Part shown: piece by piece, positions 53,521 to 63,191 of the stretch
Layout of the letters: every line of letters begins with the position of its first letter
Numbering within the stretch: position 1 is the stretch's first letter
DNA from: Sphingobacterium lactis
Lineage (GTDB): Bacteria > Bacteroidota > Bacteroidia > Sphingobacteriales > Sphingobacteriaceae
Direction of reading: 5' to 3'
NCBI RefSeq assembly: GCF_011046555.1
Contig: NZ_CP049246.1
Location: forward strand, 186,001 to 250,000
Length of the DNA stretch: 64,000 bases
The notes under the pieces: model-generated
Databases searched by the model: none
The model's input: the letters and a program-made list of their open reading frames with translations, nothing else
Told to the model about the DNA's origin: nothing
Translations under genes and position numbers: made by a program

Positions 53521-53545
53521 AGGCAAACGCAAGTTTGCCTTTTTC
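53521..53545 (+). terminator. Intrinsic terminator of the first lpd gene
   Basis: 8-bp stem AGGCAAAC/GTTTGCCT (53521-53528 with 53533-53540) followed by T5. Confidence 0.88.
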
Positions 53546-53628
53546 ATTTCCTGTTGTTCCTTCGCACCTAAACCAAACCCTACGAACGAGAACAGCAGTA
53601 TCCATCTTTTTTTCAGATATTCGTTATT

Positions 53629-54036
53629 ATGAACTTTTATACACGTAAATGGGTAAAACCCGAAGATTTGAATCCAAATGGCAGTCTATTTGGGGGAACA
53701 TTACTGCGTTGGATTGATGAAGAAGCAGTAATCTATGCGATTGTCCAATTGGGGAACCCACATGTGGTGACGAAATACATCTCGGAGATCAATTTTGTCA
53801 GTTCCGCAAAGCAGGGCGATATCATCGAATTGGGGATCGAAGCCATCAACTTTGGCCGGACGTCCCTGACGATGCGTTGTGTGGTACGCAATAAGATTAC
53901 CCGGATGGTGATCCTCTCCATCGACAAATTGGTATTTGTCAACCTGGATAAGGACGGTACCCCGACCCCACACGGCAAGACGGAAATCACCTATGCCTAT
54001 ATGGGGATCGAGAGCGATGTGAAAAAACGAGATTAG
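53629..54036 (+). CDS. Acyl-CoA thioesterase, hotdog fold (second)
   Basis: 135 aa. The conserved part is LNPNGSLFGGTLLRWIDEEA, then TKYISEINFVSSAKQGDII and FGRTSLTMRCVVRN. It hydrolyses acyl-CoA thioesters in the cytoplasm. It is shorter than the first paralogue (14410-14937) and lacks its C-terminal extension. Its end overlaps the end of the convergent DUF3817 gene by 4 bp. Confidence 0.92.
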   Translation: MNFYTRKWVKPEDLNPNGSLFGGTLLRWIDEEAVIYAIVQLGNPHVVTKYISEINFVSSAKQGDIIELGIEAINFGRTSLTMRCVVRNKITRMVILSIDKLVFVNLDKDGTPTPHGKTEITYAYMGIESDVKKRD

Positions 54037-54329
54037 GCTACTTTCTGTGCCGCAATCTCTTTTTTCAGGTCTTTTTCCACCCAAAAGGAAACGATAGGAA
54101 TCAAGCTCAAGAAGAAATACTTGACCACGCGACTGAATTTCCAGTTATACGTTTGCCAACAGGCGATCAAGAGGATCACGAAGAGCACAACCAAGAATCC
54201 ATGGATGGAACCGGCAACACGTACAGCCTCGGGAATTCCCGCGATATACTTTAACGGCATGGCTACAAAAAACAATAAAACTGTGGAAATTGCCTCCCAA
54301 AGGGCAACTTGTTGGAATATCCTTAGCAT
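54033..54329 (-). CDS. DUF3817-family membrane protein
   Basis: 98 aa with three hydrophobic segments. The motifs LWEAISTVLLFFVAMPLKYI, GSIHGFLVVLFVILLIACW and LIPIVSFWVEKDL match DUF3817 (YdzA-like integral membrane proteins). Function unknown. Convergent with the thioesterase gene. Confidence 0.92.
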   Translation of the reverse strand: MLRIFQQVALWEAISTVLLFFVAMPLKYIAGIPEAVRVAGSIHGFLVVLFVILLIACWQTYNWKFSRVVKYFFLSLIPIVSFWVEKDLKKEIAAQKVA

Positions 54330-54474
54330 ATAAATCTTTATTAGTCAGCGCAAAGAAAAGCAAATCCGAGAGGGAAAAGAAACCCTGTTTTATGAAGTGA
54401 CCTCGAAATGACATATGCCACACAAAAATGACAAGGAGAGCGAAAAAGATATGACCTGACTAAATAAAAATTAG

Positions 54475-54482
54475 TATTTTTG
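54475..54482 (+). promoter_or_regulatory. Putative -7 box of the second lpd gene
   Basis: TATTTTTG matches TAnnTTTG about 40 nt before the ATG. Confidence 0.5.
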
Positions 54483-54521
54483 ATGAATTGTATTTTGCAA
54501 ACATAACGACAATTAATATTT

Positions 54522-55910
54522 ATGAATTACGACATTATTGTTATCGGTAGTGGTCCAGGTGGTTACGTAGCTGCTATCAGAGCGTCTCAATTGGGATTCA
54601 AAACTGCCATTATCGAACGTGAAGCATTAGGAGGAATCTGCCTGAACTGGGGATGTATTCCAACCAAAGCACTTCTAAAGAGTGCACAAGTATTCGAATA
54701 TTTAAATCATGCAGCCGATTATGGTATCAAAGTGAATGGTGGTGAAGCCGACTTTGAGGCTATCGTGAAAAGAAGTCGTGGTGTAGCAGATGGCATGAGC
54801 AAGGGAATTCAGTTCTTGATGAAAAAGAACAAGATCGATGTCATCATGGGTACTGCAAAGATTAAAAAAGGTGGAAAAATCGAAGTGAAAGCGGAAGATG
54901 GATCTACCAAAGAATATACAGCAAAACATACGATCCTTGCTACTGGAGCGCGTTCCAGAGAACTTCCTAACCTTCCACAGGATGGTAAGAAGATCATCGG
55001 ATACCGCCAAGCAATGAACTTGCCTAAACAACCGAAATCAATGGTCGTAGTGGGTTCCGGTGCGATCGGTGTTGAATTTGCGTACTTCTACAATTCCATT
55101 GGCACAAAAGTGACCATCGTTGAATTCATGGACCGCATTGTTCCTGTTGAGGACGAGGAAGTATCCAAACAATTGGAAAAATCCCTGAAGAAAGCAGGCA
55201 TCAATATCTTGACCAAATCCGAAGTTCAATCTGTTGACACAAAAGGTGACCTGTGTAAGGTTTCCATTAAAACGGAAAAAGGAACGGAAACATTGGAAGC
55301 AGAGGTTGTTCTTTCTGCTGTTGGTATCACGCCAAACATTGAGAACTTGGGTCTTGAGGAAGTTGGTGTTAAAACCGATAAAGGCCGTGTTCTCGTAGAT
55401 GATTTCTACAAAACAAATATCGATGGTGTTTATGCTATCGGCGATATCGTGAAAGGCCAAGCATTGGCTCACGTAGCTTCCGCAGAAGGTATTACCTGTG
55501 TGGAGAAAATCAAAGGTATGCACGTTGACCCGATCGACTACAACAACATCCCTGGCTGTACGTACTGTTCTCCAGAAGTTGCTTCCGTAGGTTTTACCGA
55601 AAAAGCAGCGAAAGAAGCAGGATACGAAATCAAAGTCGGAAAATTCCCATTCTCGGCATCCGGAAAAGCATCTGCTGCCGGTGCGAAGGACGGTTTTGTT
55701 AAAGTGATCTTCGATGCTAAGTACGGAGAATTCCTAGGTGCACACTTAATCGGTGCCAATGTAACGGAGATGATCGCTGAAGTGGTTGTTGCCCGCAAAT
55801 TGGAAACTACAGGCCATGAAGTATTGAAGGCTGTACATCCGCACCCAACCATGAGTGAAGCGATTATGGAAGCTGTTGCCGATGCTTATGGCGAAGTAAT
55901 CCACTTATAA
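54522..55910 (+). CDS. lpd: Dihydrolipoyl dehydrogenase (second copy)
   Basis: 462 aa. FAD site IGSGPGGYVAAIRASQLG, redox disulfide GGICLNWGCIPTKALL, NAD site VVGSGAIGVEFAYFYNSIG, GDIVKGQALAHVASAEG and C-terminal catalytic HPHPTMSEAIMEA. The ICLNWGCIPTK form is typical of E3 serving pyruvate dehydrogenase or branched-chain complexes, in contrast to the TCLNVGCIPSK form at 52099; the two are paralogues that probably serve different complexes (inference). Own terminator follows. Confidence 0.97.
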   Translation: MNYDIIVIGSGPGGYVAAIRASQLGFKTAIIEREALGGICLNWGCIPTKALLKSAQVFEYLNHAADYGIKVNGGEADFEAIVKRSRGVADGMSKGIQFLMKKNKIDVIMGTAKIKKGGKIEVKAEDGSTKEYTAKHTILATGARSRELPNLPQDGKKIIGYRQAMNLPKQPKSMVVVGSGAIGVEFAYFYNSIGTKVTIVEFMDRIVPVEDEEVSKQLEKSLKKAGINILTKSEVQSVDTKGDLCKVSIKTEKGTETLEAEVVLSAVGITPNIENLGLEEVGVKTDKGRVLVDDFYKTNIDGVYAIGDIVKGQALAHVASAEGITCVEKIKGMHVDPIDYNNIPGCTYCSPEVASVGFTEKAAKEAGYEIKVGKFPFSASGKASAAGAKDGFVKVIFDAKYGEFLGAHLIGANVTEMIAEVVVARKLETTGHEVLKAVHPHPTMSEAIMEAVADAYGEVIHL

Positions 55911-55934
55911 GAACATACCATTACGTATATATAG

Positions 55935-55968
55935 AAAAAGCCATCTGAAACAGATGGCTTTTTCTTTT
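55935..55968 (+). terminator. Intrinsic terminator of the second lpd gene
   Basis: 13-bp stem AAAAAGCCATCTG/CAGATGGCTTTTT (55935-55947 with 55951-55963), then T-rich. Confidence 0.93.
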
Positions 55969-56096
55969 TTTCTAAATAATATAACAGCATGTCAAACGCA
56001 TCAGTAAGGTAACAAAATAAATTAACAATATTAAATTTTAAACAAAAATAAAAATTTAATCATTTTTCGTAAATTGCAACGGATTAAACAGATTGT

Positions 56097-56585
56097 ATGA
56101 GTACAATTATCATGGTATTGGGGGCTCCGAACGATGAATATGGAAACCTCTCCCCCATTGCATTGGACAGGCTATACAAAGCGTACGAACTTGCCGATGA
56201 AAACGAAACAGCTCAAGTCTTGTGTACGGGTGGAAATGGTGAACATTTCAATACGACCAATCGACCACATTTCTACTATGCAGAGAATTTCCTGAAAATG
56301 AAGGGCATTGCTCCCGAGCGCTTCTTGCCCGGAATTCCTTCCCGCAACACCATGGAAGATTTTTGCCTGGCCAAAGCGAGCTTGGAGAAAATAGACCCAA
56401 CCGTCCTCATCTTGGTTACATCCGATTTCCATATGGAGCGCGCAAAAATCCTCTGCAACAAACACCTCCCAACTTTACGGAAACTGTTTATTCCAGCGAT
56501 CTCCTCACTGAATGAAGCGGAAATGGAAACCTTATTGGCACACGAGCGGAATGCTCTGCGCTTTTTAAGAAATCACAAGAAATAA
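56097..56585 (+). CDS. YdcF/SanA-family (DUF218) protein
   Basis: 162 aa. The DUF218 pattern is visible: VLGAPNDEYGNLSPIALDRL, VLCTGGNGEHFN, SRNTMEDFCLAKASLEK and LVTSDFHMERAK. No signal peptide or TM, so it is probably cytosolic, unlike the membrane-anchored ElyC/SanA. Biochemical role is unknown; E. coli YdcF binds S-adenosylmethionine. The next gene is convergent and ends 6 bp away. Confidence 0.9.
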   Translation: MSTIIMVLGAPNDEYGNLSPIALDRLYKAYELADENETAQVLCTGGNGEHFNTTNRPHFYYAENFLKMKGIAPERFLPGIPSRNTMEDFCLAKASLEKIDPTVLILVTSDFHMERAKILCNKHLPTLRKLFIPAISSLNEAEMETLLAHERNALRFLRNHKK

Positions 56586-56591
56586 AAACGG

Positions 56592-57629
56592 TTACTTCTT
56601 CTTCCAAATGCTCTCAGCCCATTTGCCCACAAACCAAAAGGAAATGGCCAGTAACAGGAAGAAGATCGTCCGATTGATATTGTCCCACAGGTATTCCACA
56701 AAACGGGTGTACAGGTTCAGGATAAAGAAAACGAAACCGATATCTCGTGCAGCATGGTCCTTGGCCTTCATCCCATAGATGGCCAATCCCAGGGACAATC
56801 CAATACCCAATAAGCCCCAATAGAATATTTCATACTGCCGTACATGGGTCCATTTCTCAAAATCACTGTAATTGCCGAAGATAGACAGGAGCCAAAGCGC
56901 AATCATGGTGTAGAGCAGACCAATGACAAAAGAGGTCGATTGAAAGAACTGCAGCGCCTTTATCCGCGGTTGAATGAGCACGGCAAAGGAAGTCAGCAAC
57001 AGCCCGAAGATGGTAAACCGCAAGGGATAGTTCATCCCCCAGAATTTAAAACCCCAATTGCTGTGGTAGGCCGTTTCGGTAGCAAACCAGATGCCCAAGG
57101 CAACCAGCGTAAAAATCCAGAGCATCTTGGACTTCAATTTGACCGCAAGGACGGCATAGATGACTATGGACAGCAGGAATAGTAGGGTAAAATGGTTTTC
57201 GTTCCTATCCAAGACCTGCCCCAGGAAACCAATACTTGCCGCCGTGGAAAATGCGCCTGCCAACATCAGGGTTTCATTGGAGAAATTCTTATCCGGATTC
57301 TTGGCCTTGTTCCGAAATCCCAATAGGTAGAAGAATACCGCCAGACCGGCAAAGGCCAAACAGAAGATTACATTCGGTGTGTTATAGAAGCGCTCGACAA
57401 AATCGGAGAGAAATCCGTCCGAGAACAAGGACACCACGGAAAAGATCAGGGAAGCCAGGGCGATCCAAAAGGCATACCGGGCCAGCATTCCCCACTCAAA
57501 CCCTTTGTCGTCCAAATTATCGCGAAGCTCATCGGATTTTTCCGCCGAAAGGAGATTTTGTTCTTTCCAATGTGTCAGTGCCTGTTCTATGATCTCCCGT
57601 TCGGTTTTATTTACGTCTAGCTTCTTCAA
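56592..57629 (-). CDS. Polytopic membrane protein (DUF2157-like)
   Basis: 345 aa. The only start before a stop in frame is a TTG at 57629; the next Met is residue 48. A soluble N-terminal part (EREIIEQALTHWKEQNLLSA) precedes about ten hydrophobic segments. The N-terminal region before the first TM resembles DUF2157 proteins, which have a short cytosolic helical start. Function unknown. Convergent to ydcF. Confidence 0.75.
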   Translation of the reverse strand: MKKLDVNKTEREIIEQALTHWKEQNLLSAEKSDELRDNLDDKGFEWGMLARYAFWIALASLIFSVVSLFSDGFLSDFVERFYNTPNVIFCLAFAGLAVFFYLLGFRNKAKNPDKNFSNETLMLAGAFSTAASIGFLGQVLDRNENHFTLLFLLSIVIYAVLAVKLKSKMLWIFTLVALGIWFATETAYHSNWGFKFWGMNYPLRFTIFGLLLTSFAVLIQPRIKALQFFQSTSFVIGLLYTMIALWLLSIFGNYSDFEKWTHVRQYEIFYWGLLGIGLSLGLAIYGMKAKDHAARDIGFVFFILNLYTRFVEYLWDNINRTIFFLLLAISFWFVGKWAESIWKKK

Positions 57630-57727
57630 TGTGATTGGGTTTGTTGGTTAAAGGTAATACTTTTCAACAATCTTGCCTAATCTCAGTTTATCCCGAATCT
57701 CGGTAACCATTCCTTTCTAAAATTCTG

Positions 57728-57735
57728 TAACTTTG
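57728..57735 (+). promoter_or_regulatory. Putative -7 box of uvrA
   Basis: TAACTTTG matches TAnnTTTG and lies 25 bp before the ATG. No -33 TTTG is visible. No LexA/SOS-type inverted repeat was recognised. Confidence 0.5.
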
Positions 57736-57759
57736 CATTTTGCAATTAGGATAGAATAG

Positions 57760-60597
57760 ATGACCTTACGAAAAGCCGTAGATCTAGGTGACCAAAGCGA
57801 ATTGGAAGTTTTTGGTGCCCGAGTACACAACCTTAAAAATATCGATGTTTCTTTTCCACGGAACCAACTGGTGGTCATCACCGGATTGAGTGGCAGTGGG
57901 AAGTCGTCGCTTGCCTTTGACACGATCTATGCCGAGGGTCAGCGCCGGTATATGGAAACATTTTCCGCCTATAGCCGACAGTTTTTGGGCGGCATGGAAA
58001 GGCCCGATGTGGATAAGATCTCAGGCTTGAGTCCCGTTATCTCCATTGAACAGAAAACTACCTCCAAAAACCCAAGATCTACGGTCGGCACGATTACGGA
58101 AATCTACGATTTCCTGCGCTTGCTGTTCGCTAGGGCCGGTGAAGCCTACTCCTATATCAGTGGCAAGAAGATGGAACGGATGTCGGACGACGAGATCACG
58201 GACCGCATTCTAAGGGAATTTGATGGCGAAGGCATATACATTCTTGCCCCTGTGGTAAAGGGACGGAAAGGGCATTACCGTGAATTGTTCGAACAGATCA
58301 GAAAACAAGGGTATACCAAGGTGCGTGTCGATGGAGAGATTCTGGATATTGCTCCAAAGATGCAGGTAGACCGGTACAAGATCCACGACATTGAAATCGT
58401 CGTTGATCGTATCGTCGTGGAAAAGGAAAGTCGCAAACGATTATTCACCTCTATCGGGCAGGCATTAAAGACGGCCAAGGGCATTATCAAAATAGCCAAT
58501 AAAGAAAATAAAGAACAATTCTTCAGTCGTTTCCTCATGGATGCCGAATCGGGTATTTCGTATGATGAACCGCAGCCAAACACCTTCTCTTTCAACTCAC
58601 CGTACGGTGCATGTCCGAGATGTGATGGATTGGGCTACATCTACGAAATCGACAAAAAAATTGTCATTCCGGATCGCAGTCTCAGTATTGCGAAGGGCGC
58701 AATCGTTCCTTTAGGACCTTCCCGGGATTCCTGGAACTTCGCAGTCCTGAAAGCGGTAGCCAAAAAATACGATGTTTCCTTGACTTCCTCAATTGATAAG
58801 ATTCCTGAGGATGTCATCGATAAACTCCTTTTTGGGGAGGATGATCCCATTCACCTGACCGTTTCCTACGGGTCTTATGGTGCTCGGGAATATAAAGTGG
58901 AGTTCGGCGGTATCTTTAAGCTGCTGGAAGAAATGAGCGGCAAATACCAGGACGACAATCAGGGGCTGGAAGAATTCCGTACCCAAGTGGTTTGTCCGGA
59001 ATGTCACGGTGCCCGTCTGAAAAAGGAATCTCTACACATTAAATTGTCGGATAAAAACATCGCCGAATTGGCGGAGATGGACATTGTCGCATTGAATGAA
59101 TGGTTTGAGGGCATCGAAAACCGACTTTCAGATCGGCAGAACATCATTGCGACCGAAATCATCAAGGAGATCAAAACCAGGATCGGCTTTCTGTTGGATG
59201 TCGGATTGAACTATTTAACGCTCAATCGGAGCTCCAAGACCCTTTCCGGAGGAGAAGCCCAACGAATCCGTTTGGCTACTCAAATTGGATCCCAATTGGT
59301 GAATGTCCTGTACATCCTGGATGAACCTAGCATTGGATTGCACCAGCGCGACAATGAGCGCCTGATCAATGCACTAAAGAACCTCCGCGATATCGGAAAT
59401 TCCGTTCTGGTGGTGGAACATGATAAGGATATGATCCTCAATGCGGACTATGTTATCGACATGGGGCCTGCAGCAGGAGTATTCGGCGGTAAGGTCGTTG
59501 CCCAAGGCACACCGAAGGAACTGATGAAAGCCAGTACCCTGACCACGGATTACCTGAACGGAACCCGCGAAATCAACATCCCTGCTGAACGACGGAAGGG
59601 AAATGGCCATACGCTCAGTTTAAAGGGCGCTACGGGACACAACCTGAAGAATGTGAGCATAGATATCCCCTTGGGCAAATTGGTCCTTGTAACGGGCGTT
59701 TCGGGCTCTGGTAAGTCAAGTCTGATCACCAATACCCTGTATCCGATCTTAAACCACCATTTCTTCCGTGCAAAGGCAAAACCGCTTCCGTACAAGAAGA
59801 TCGAAGGACTGGAGCATGTGGACAAGGTGATCGAAATCGACCAATCACCGATCGGCAGAACCCCACGTTCCAATCCATCCACCTATACGGGTGTGTTTTC
59901 GGACATCCGTGCGCTGTATGTCCAGCTACCTGAAGCAAAGATCCGTGGGTACAAACCAGGGCGCTTCTCCTTCAATGTGAAGGGTGGTCGGTGCGAGACC
60001 TGCCAAGGTGCCGGCATGAAGATCATTGAGATGAACTTCCTACCAGATGTACAGGTTCCCTGTGAAACGTGTAACGGAAAACGCTACAACCGAGAGACTT
60101 TGGAAGTTCGCTATCGTGGAAAATCCATTGCGGATGTACTGGACATGAGCATTGATGAAGCTGTGGATTTCTTCGAGAATATCCCGTCCATTTACCGCAA
60201 GATCAAAACCCTACAGGATGTCGGTTTGGGTTATATTACCCTTGGGCAGTCCTCCACCACCCTATCCGGTGGTGAAGCACAACGGGTGAAGCTCGCTACG
60301 GAACTCTCCAAGAAAGATACCGGCAAAACCTTCTATATCCTGGATGAACCTACGACAGGTCTTCATTTCGAAGATGTCAATGTACTCCTGGGGGTGATCA
60401 ACAGATTGGTGGACCGCGGCAATACCGTACTGATCATCGAGCACAACCTCGATGTCATCAAAGCCGCAGACTGGGTCATCGACATGGGACCTGAAGGAGG
60501 CAAAAACGGCGGAAATCTCCTGTTCCAAGGAACTCCAGAAAAGCTCACCAAACAGAAAAACAGTGAAACCGGAAGGTTTCTCGCATTAGAGTATTGA
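57760..60597 (+). CDS. uvrA: Excinuclease ABC subunit UvrA
   Basis: 945 aa, usual length. The damage-recognising ATPase of nucleotide-excision repair. First Walker [10 protein letters not shown] from residue 42, a first zinc finger region (CPRCDGLG and [11 protein letters not shown]), ABC signature [18 protein letters not shown], Walker [15 protein letters not shown]. Second half: Walker [10 protein letters not shown] at about 646, zinc finger CETCQGAG...[10 protein letters not shown], signature [18 protein letters not shown], Walker [15 protein letters not shown]. The stop codon is already part of a degenerate heptad repeat that continues downstream. Confidence 0.98.
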   Translation: MTLRKAVDLGDQSELEVFGARVHNLKNIDVSFPRNQLVVITGLSGSGKSSLAFDTIYAEGQRRYMETFSAYSRQFLGGMERPDVDKISGLSPVISIEQKTTSKNPRSTVGTITEIYDFLRLLFARAGEAYSYISGKKMERMSDDEITDRILREFDGEGIYILAPVVKGRKGHYRELFEQIRKQGYTKVRVDGEILDIAPKMQVDRYKIHDIEIVVDRIVVEKESRKRLFTSIGQALKTAKGIIKIANKENKEQFFSRFLMDAESGISYDEPQPNTFSFNSPYGACPRCDGLGYIYEIDKKIVIPDRSLSIAKGAIVPLGPSRDSWNFAVLKAVAKKYDVSLTSSIDKIPEDVIDKLLFGEDDPIHLTVSYGSYGAREYKVEFGGIFKLLEEMSGKYQDDNQGLEEFRTQVVCPECHGARLKKESLHIKLSDKNIAELAEMDIVALNEWFEGIENRLSDRQNIIATEIIKEIKTRIGFLLDVGLNYLTLNRSSKTLSGGEAQRIRLATQIGSQLVNVLYILDEPSIGLHQRDNERLINALKNLRDIGNSVLVVEHDKDMILNADYVIDMGPAAGVFGGKVVAQGTPKELMKASTLTTDYLNGTREINIPAERRKGNGHTLSLKGATGHNLKNVSIDIPLGKLVLVTGVSGSGKSSLITNTLYPILNHHFFRAKAKPLPYKKIEGLEHVDKVIEIDQSPIGRTPRSNPSTYTGVFSDIRALYVQLPEAKIRGYKPGRFSFNVKGGRCETCQGAGMKIIEMNFLPDVQVPCETCNGKRYNRETLEVRYRGKSIADVLDMSIDEAVDFFENIPSIYRKIKTLQDVGLGYITLGQSSTTLSGGEAQRVKLATELSKKDTGKTFYILDEPTTGLHFEDVNVLLGVINRLVDRGNTVLIIEHNLDVIKAADWVIDMGPEGGKNGGNLLFQGTPEKLTKQKNSETGRFLALEY

Positions 60598-60624
60598 GAT
60601 ATGAGATGTGAGATATGAGATAGA
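60595..60624. repeat. Heptad repeats at the uvrA stop
   Basis: Degenerate GAGATATGAGATGTGAGAT units begin inside the uvrA stop codon. They are inverted relative to the larger array at 60757-60981, so the two could pair around the terminator. Confidence 0.8.
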
Positions 60625-60653
60625 AAGGCGGCCGAGGTCGCCTTTCATTTTTT
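60623..60653 (+). terminator. Intrinsic terminator of uvrA
   Basis: 8-bp stem GAAAGGCG/CGCCTTTC (60623-60630 with 60639-60646) followed by a T run. Confidence 0.85.
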
Positions 60654-60756
60654 AAAAAGATATTTTTATTTATTAAGCCAGTAAGATTACATTCTTGCTA
60701 AACCGCAATAAATGACTTTGTTTTAAGTGCATTAATATTATTTCAGTAACGTATTA

Positions 60757-60981
60757 TCTATCCCCCAATAACACCCTTTCTATCTCATATCTCAATTCTC
60801 CCATCTCACATCTATTTCCCAATAACACCCTTCCTATCTCATATCTCAATTCTCCCATCTCACATCTATTCCCCAATAACACCCTTCCCATCTCACATCT
60901 AAAATCTCAATACTCCATCTCACATCTATCCCCCAATAACACCCTTCCTATCTCACATCTCAAATCTAAAATCTCAAATCT
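60757..60981. repeat. Four tandem copies of a 54-60 bp unit made of TCTCAYA heptads
   Basis: Units begin with CCCAATAACACCCTT (CAATAAC at 60766, 60820, 60874, 60934; periods 54, 54, 60) and continue with TCTCATATCTCAATTCTCCC-type heptads. The array fills the gap between uvrA and the TonB-domain gene and ends directly at the latter's stop. No ORF is present. Confidence 0.9.
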
Positions 60982-60987
60982 ATCAAA

Positions 60988-61410
60988 CTACAAGACAGCC
61001 GTCAAGGTTTGCCTAAAGCGTGTTCTGACGGCGGTGTTATCCTTGATGCCGGGTTGCCATTTTGGGGATTTCTTCATCACCCTGAGGGCTTCTTCTTCAA
61101 ATAAGGGACTAATTTTTCCGGAATTAACGACTATTATATCACAGACTTCTCCATCCTGGCAGACAGTAAATTCAAGAATGGCATTCTGTCGGGAACCGTA
61201 TTGGGCATATTCGGTGCTATCCATGGCCATGGCAGCCTCCGAGAGATCAATATTGTGGGATAAAAAACTTTGCCATGCCGAAAATCCACCGGGGAAAGCA
61301 GGCATCACGTCCACATTGCGCACCAGGGTTGTATCCAGGACCTGTTTCTCCTGTGCAGTAGTATTACTGGATAGGATAAAAACAAAGAGTATAATATAGA
61401 TAAACCGCAT
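60988..61410 (-). CDS. Periplasmic TonB C-terminal-domain protein
   Basis: 140 aa. Signal peptide RFIYIILFVFILSSNTTAQ; the rest is a TonB C-terminal-like domain (AFPGGFSAWQSFLSHNIDL, GSRQNAILEFTVCQDGEVCD, EEALRVMKKSPKWQPG). No N-terminal TM anchor or Pro-rich spacer, so it is not a complete TonB. In Bacteroidota such domains occur as free secreted proteins of unknown role. The Cys in place of usual hydrophobic residues in the strand (FTVCQDGEVC) could form a disulfide. Confidence 0.88.
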   Translation of the reverse strand: MRFIYIILFVFILSSNTTAQEKQVLDTTLVRNVDVMPAFPGGFSAWQSFLSHNIDLSEAAMAMDSTEYAQYGSRQNAILEFTVCQDGEVCDIIVVNSGKISPLFEEEALRVMKKSPKWQPGIKDNTAVRTRFRQTLTAVL

Positions 61411-61463
61411 TGCAAATAAAATGATTGCATTAATTTACAAAAAATACCCGGCAAATACCAAGC

Positions 61464-62444
61464 TTAATTCGGCAGATTGATAGTCTTCAAGAAATGTCCT
61501 TCCGCATCGGTCAGATAGGTCATTGGCTTTTCGGGATCTTTGATGATTTCGAATAAGGTAAAACCCCAAGGTTTCCAGAAGTTTTCCAAAACCTGTCCAT
61601 AGGTCTTCACCTGCCATTGGTCGAAAATGGGCTTCAGCGTCCAATCATTCAAAGGCATTGGTTCCACGAATACCTTTTCCGGCACTTCCATATATGTATA
61701 TTCCGGCAACCGATTGAAAAGATAAGCAGAATAGAAGTAACGCGCACAGATTTCTTCAAATTGAATCGGGTGCAATGTCTGATCAGCTGCAACGCGCAAA
61801 GCATCCTCGTGATAGATTTCATGCACACCGTTGTCCTGCAACGTAGCTATCAGCGCAAAGTCCTTCATCCGAATGGAGAAGATCAGGGTATTGATCTCAT
61901 CGCGGTACATAAACGTTTCGGGGGCATTATCTACGGGAAAAACCTGTACGGTAAATGGATTCTTGTTTTCAAATTCCATCGGAACCACCAAGGATTGCAA
62001 CATGGCATGCAGGTTTCGGAATTTCTGCACCAAGGCCTGCGAGAAGTTCATGGACTCGCCGGCCAGGAATGCCTGCCGGATTCCGGCCTGAATTTCATTG
62101 AACACGACGCCATACAGGATCTTGGCCACCCATTGGAAAAGCGTCAACTGATCCAATTTACTCACCTCGGCATACCCTGCATCCATCGCATGTTGCACCT
62201 GCTCTTCAAGCTCCTCGAATTTAGCGGCCACATCTGTTGCACAGGGCAATTGCAGTTTTTTATAGGTGCTGAAACTCTCATCCAACATCTTAAAAGGTTT
62301 ATCCTCCAAATCAAAGGCACGCATCATCCACAAAGGAAAAACCTGAATGGCCTCATCCGCAGAGTCCAGTGCCTTTCCTGTGAGAAAACAGACCTTATTA
62401 TCGAATTTAAAATCTAAGAATGGATTATAGAGTTTCTGTTGCAT
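61464..62444 (-). CDS. Conserved-looking protein of unknown function
   Basis: 326 aa, soluble, rich in aromatic residues. Begins MQQKLYNPFLDFKFDNKVC, contains VFPLWMMRAFDLEDKPFKML, GIRQAFLAGESMNFSQALVQ and ends AEGHFLKTINLPN. No signal peptide, TM or catalytic motif recognised. The coding frame is continuous and long with typical codon use. A 53-bp gap separates it from the TonB-domain gene; they may share a transcript. Confidence 0.8.
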   Translation of the reverse strand: MQQKLYNPFLDFKFDNKVCFLTGKALDSADEAIQVFPLWMMRAFDLEDKPFKMLDESFSTYKKLQLPCATDVAAKFEELEEQVQHAMDAGYAEVSKLDQLTLFQWVAKILYGVVFNEIQAGIRQAFLAGESMNFSQALVQKFRNLHAMLQSLVVPMEFENKNPFTVQVFPVDNAPETFMYRDEINTLIFSIRMKDFALIATLQDNGVHEIYHEDALRVAADQTLHPIQFEEICARYFYSAYLFNRLPEYTYMEVPEKVFVEPMPLNDWTLKPIFDQWQVKTYGQVLENFWKPWGFTLFEIIKDPEKPMTYLTDAEGHFLKTINLPN

Positions 62445-62522
62445 AGTGCTGCAAAGGTAACAGAATTCGGAGAGAAGGCTATGCTCAAGCGTTGAAATTA
62501 CGGTGGAATGACGCTGTAGCGC

Positions 62523-63173
62523 CTACAACAGGAAATTCCGAATGGGAAAAGACAGCTCAGCACCCTTATCCCACACCATCAGATGGCCCCCACCACGTAT
62601 CCGAATGGTGTAATCAACATATTGAATGGGAATCAAGTGATCTTTGTCTCCGTGGATATGCAGGCAATTTACCGGCACATGGGTATTTTCCCAACGGGCG
62701 ATCTTATCGACGGCCCACTTTTGGAAATCGGGATCCGTATCTTCGAGAATGGCGCTCAACAACTGCTGTTCCTCTTTGGTATCTGCCCCGAAAAGCCAAT
62801 AGAGCATCTTGGCGGTGAACTTCCCTGGCTTCCCTTCGGGCAAAAGTTTATGAAGGGGAAATATCTTGGAGACCCCCAACACCTTCGGCAGCTCATCGCG
62901 CGTTTTGGCCGAGGATATCAGGACGGTTTTCTTGAAGTCGTAATATTTGGAAAGTTCCGCAATGCACATCCCTCCGAAGGATACGCCGAGCACGAGTGCG
63001 CCCTGCTTGGGAATCTGATAATGCTCCGCCAGCCGGAAAACATAGCTTTCCATTGCTTCCGCCGGTCTCGGTTTTAACCATTCCACATGCACGATTTCGA
63101 AACCACGGAGATCCAATCGATCAAAAATTCGACGATCAGCCCCCAAGCCAGAGAAAACATAGATTTTTTCCAT
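62523..63173 (-). CDS. Alpha/beta hydrolase
   Basis: 216 aa from the ATG at 63173 (a TTG precedes). Nucleophile elbow LGVSFGGMCIAEL (Ser near residue 65), acid in HIHGDKDHLIPI, and His in RGGGHLMVWDKGAEL form the triad of the fold. The oxyanion region is VFSGLGADRRIF. The substrate is unknown; esterase or thioesterase activity are equally possible. Confidence 0.9.
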   Translation of the reverse strand: MEKIYVFSGLGADRRIFDRLDLRGFEIVHVEWLKPRPAEAMESYVFRLAEHYQIPKQGALVLGVSFGGMCIAELSKYYDFKKTVLISSAKTRDELPKVLGVSKIFPLHKLLPEGKPGKFTAKMLYWLFGADTKEEQQLLSAILEDTDPDFQKWAVDKIARWENTHVPVNCLHIHGDKDHLIPIQYVDYTIRIRGGGHLMVWDKGAELSFPIRNFLL

Positions 63174-63191
63174 CAACCTAAGTTAATGAAA

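Noticed and set aside
60757..60981. Tandem repeats considered as CRISPR array
   Set aside because: Units are contiguous degenerate heptads with no unique spacers and no cas genes are nearby.
61617..62417. 266-codon plus-strand ORF
   Set aside because: Exactly antisense to the unknown gene at 61464-62444, whose frame has normal composition; this frame is Cys/His/Phe-rich and has no motif.
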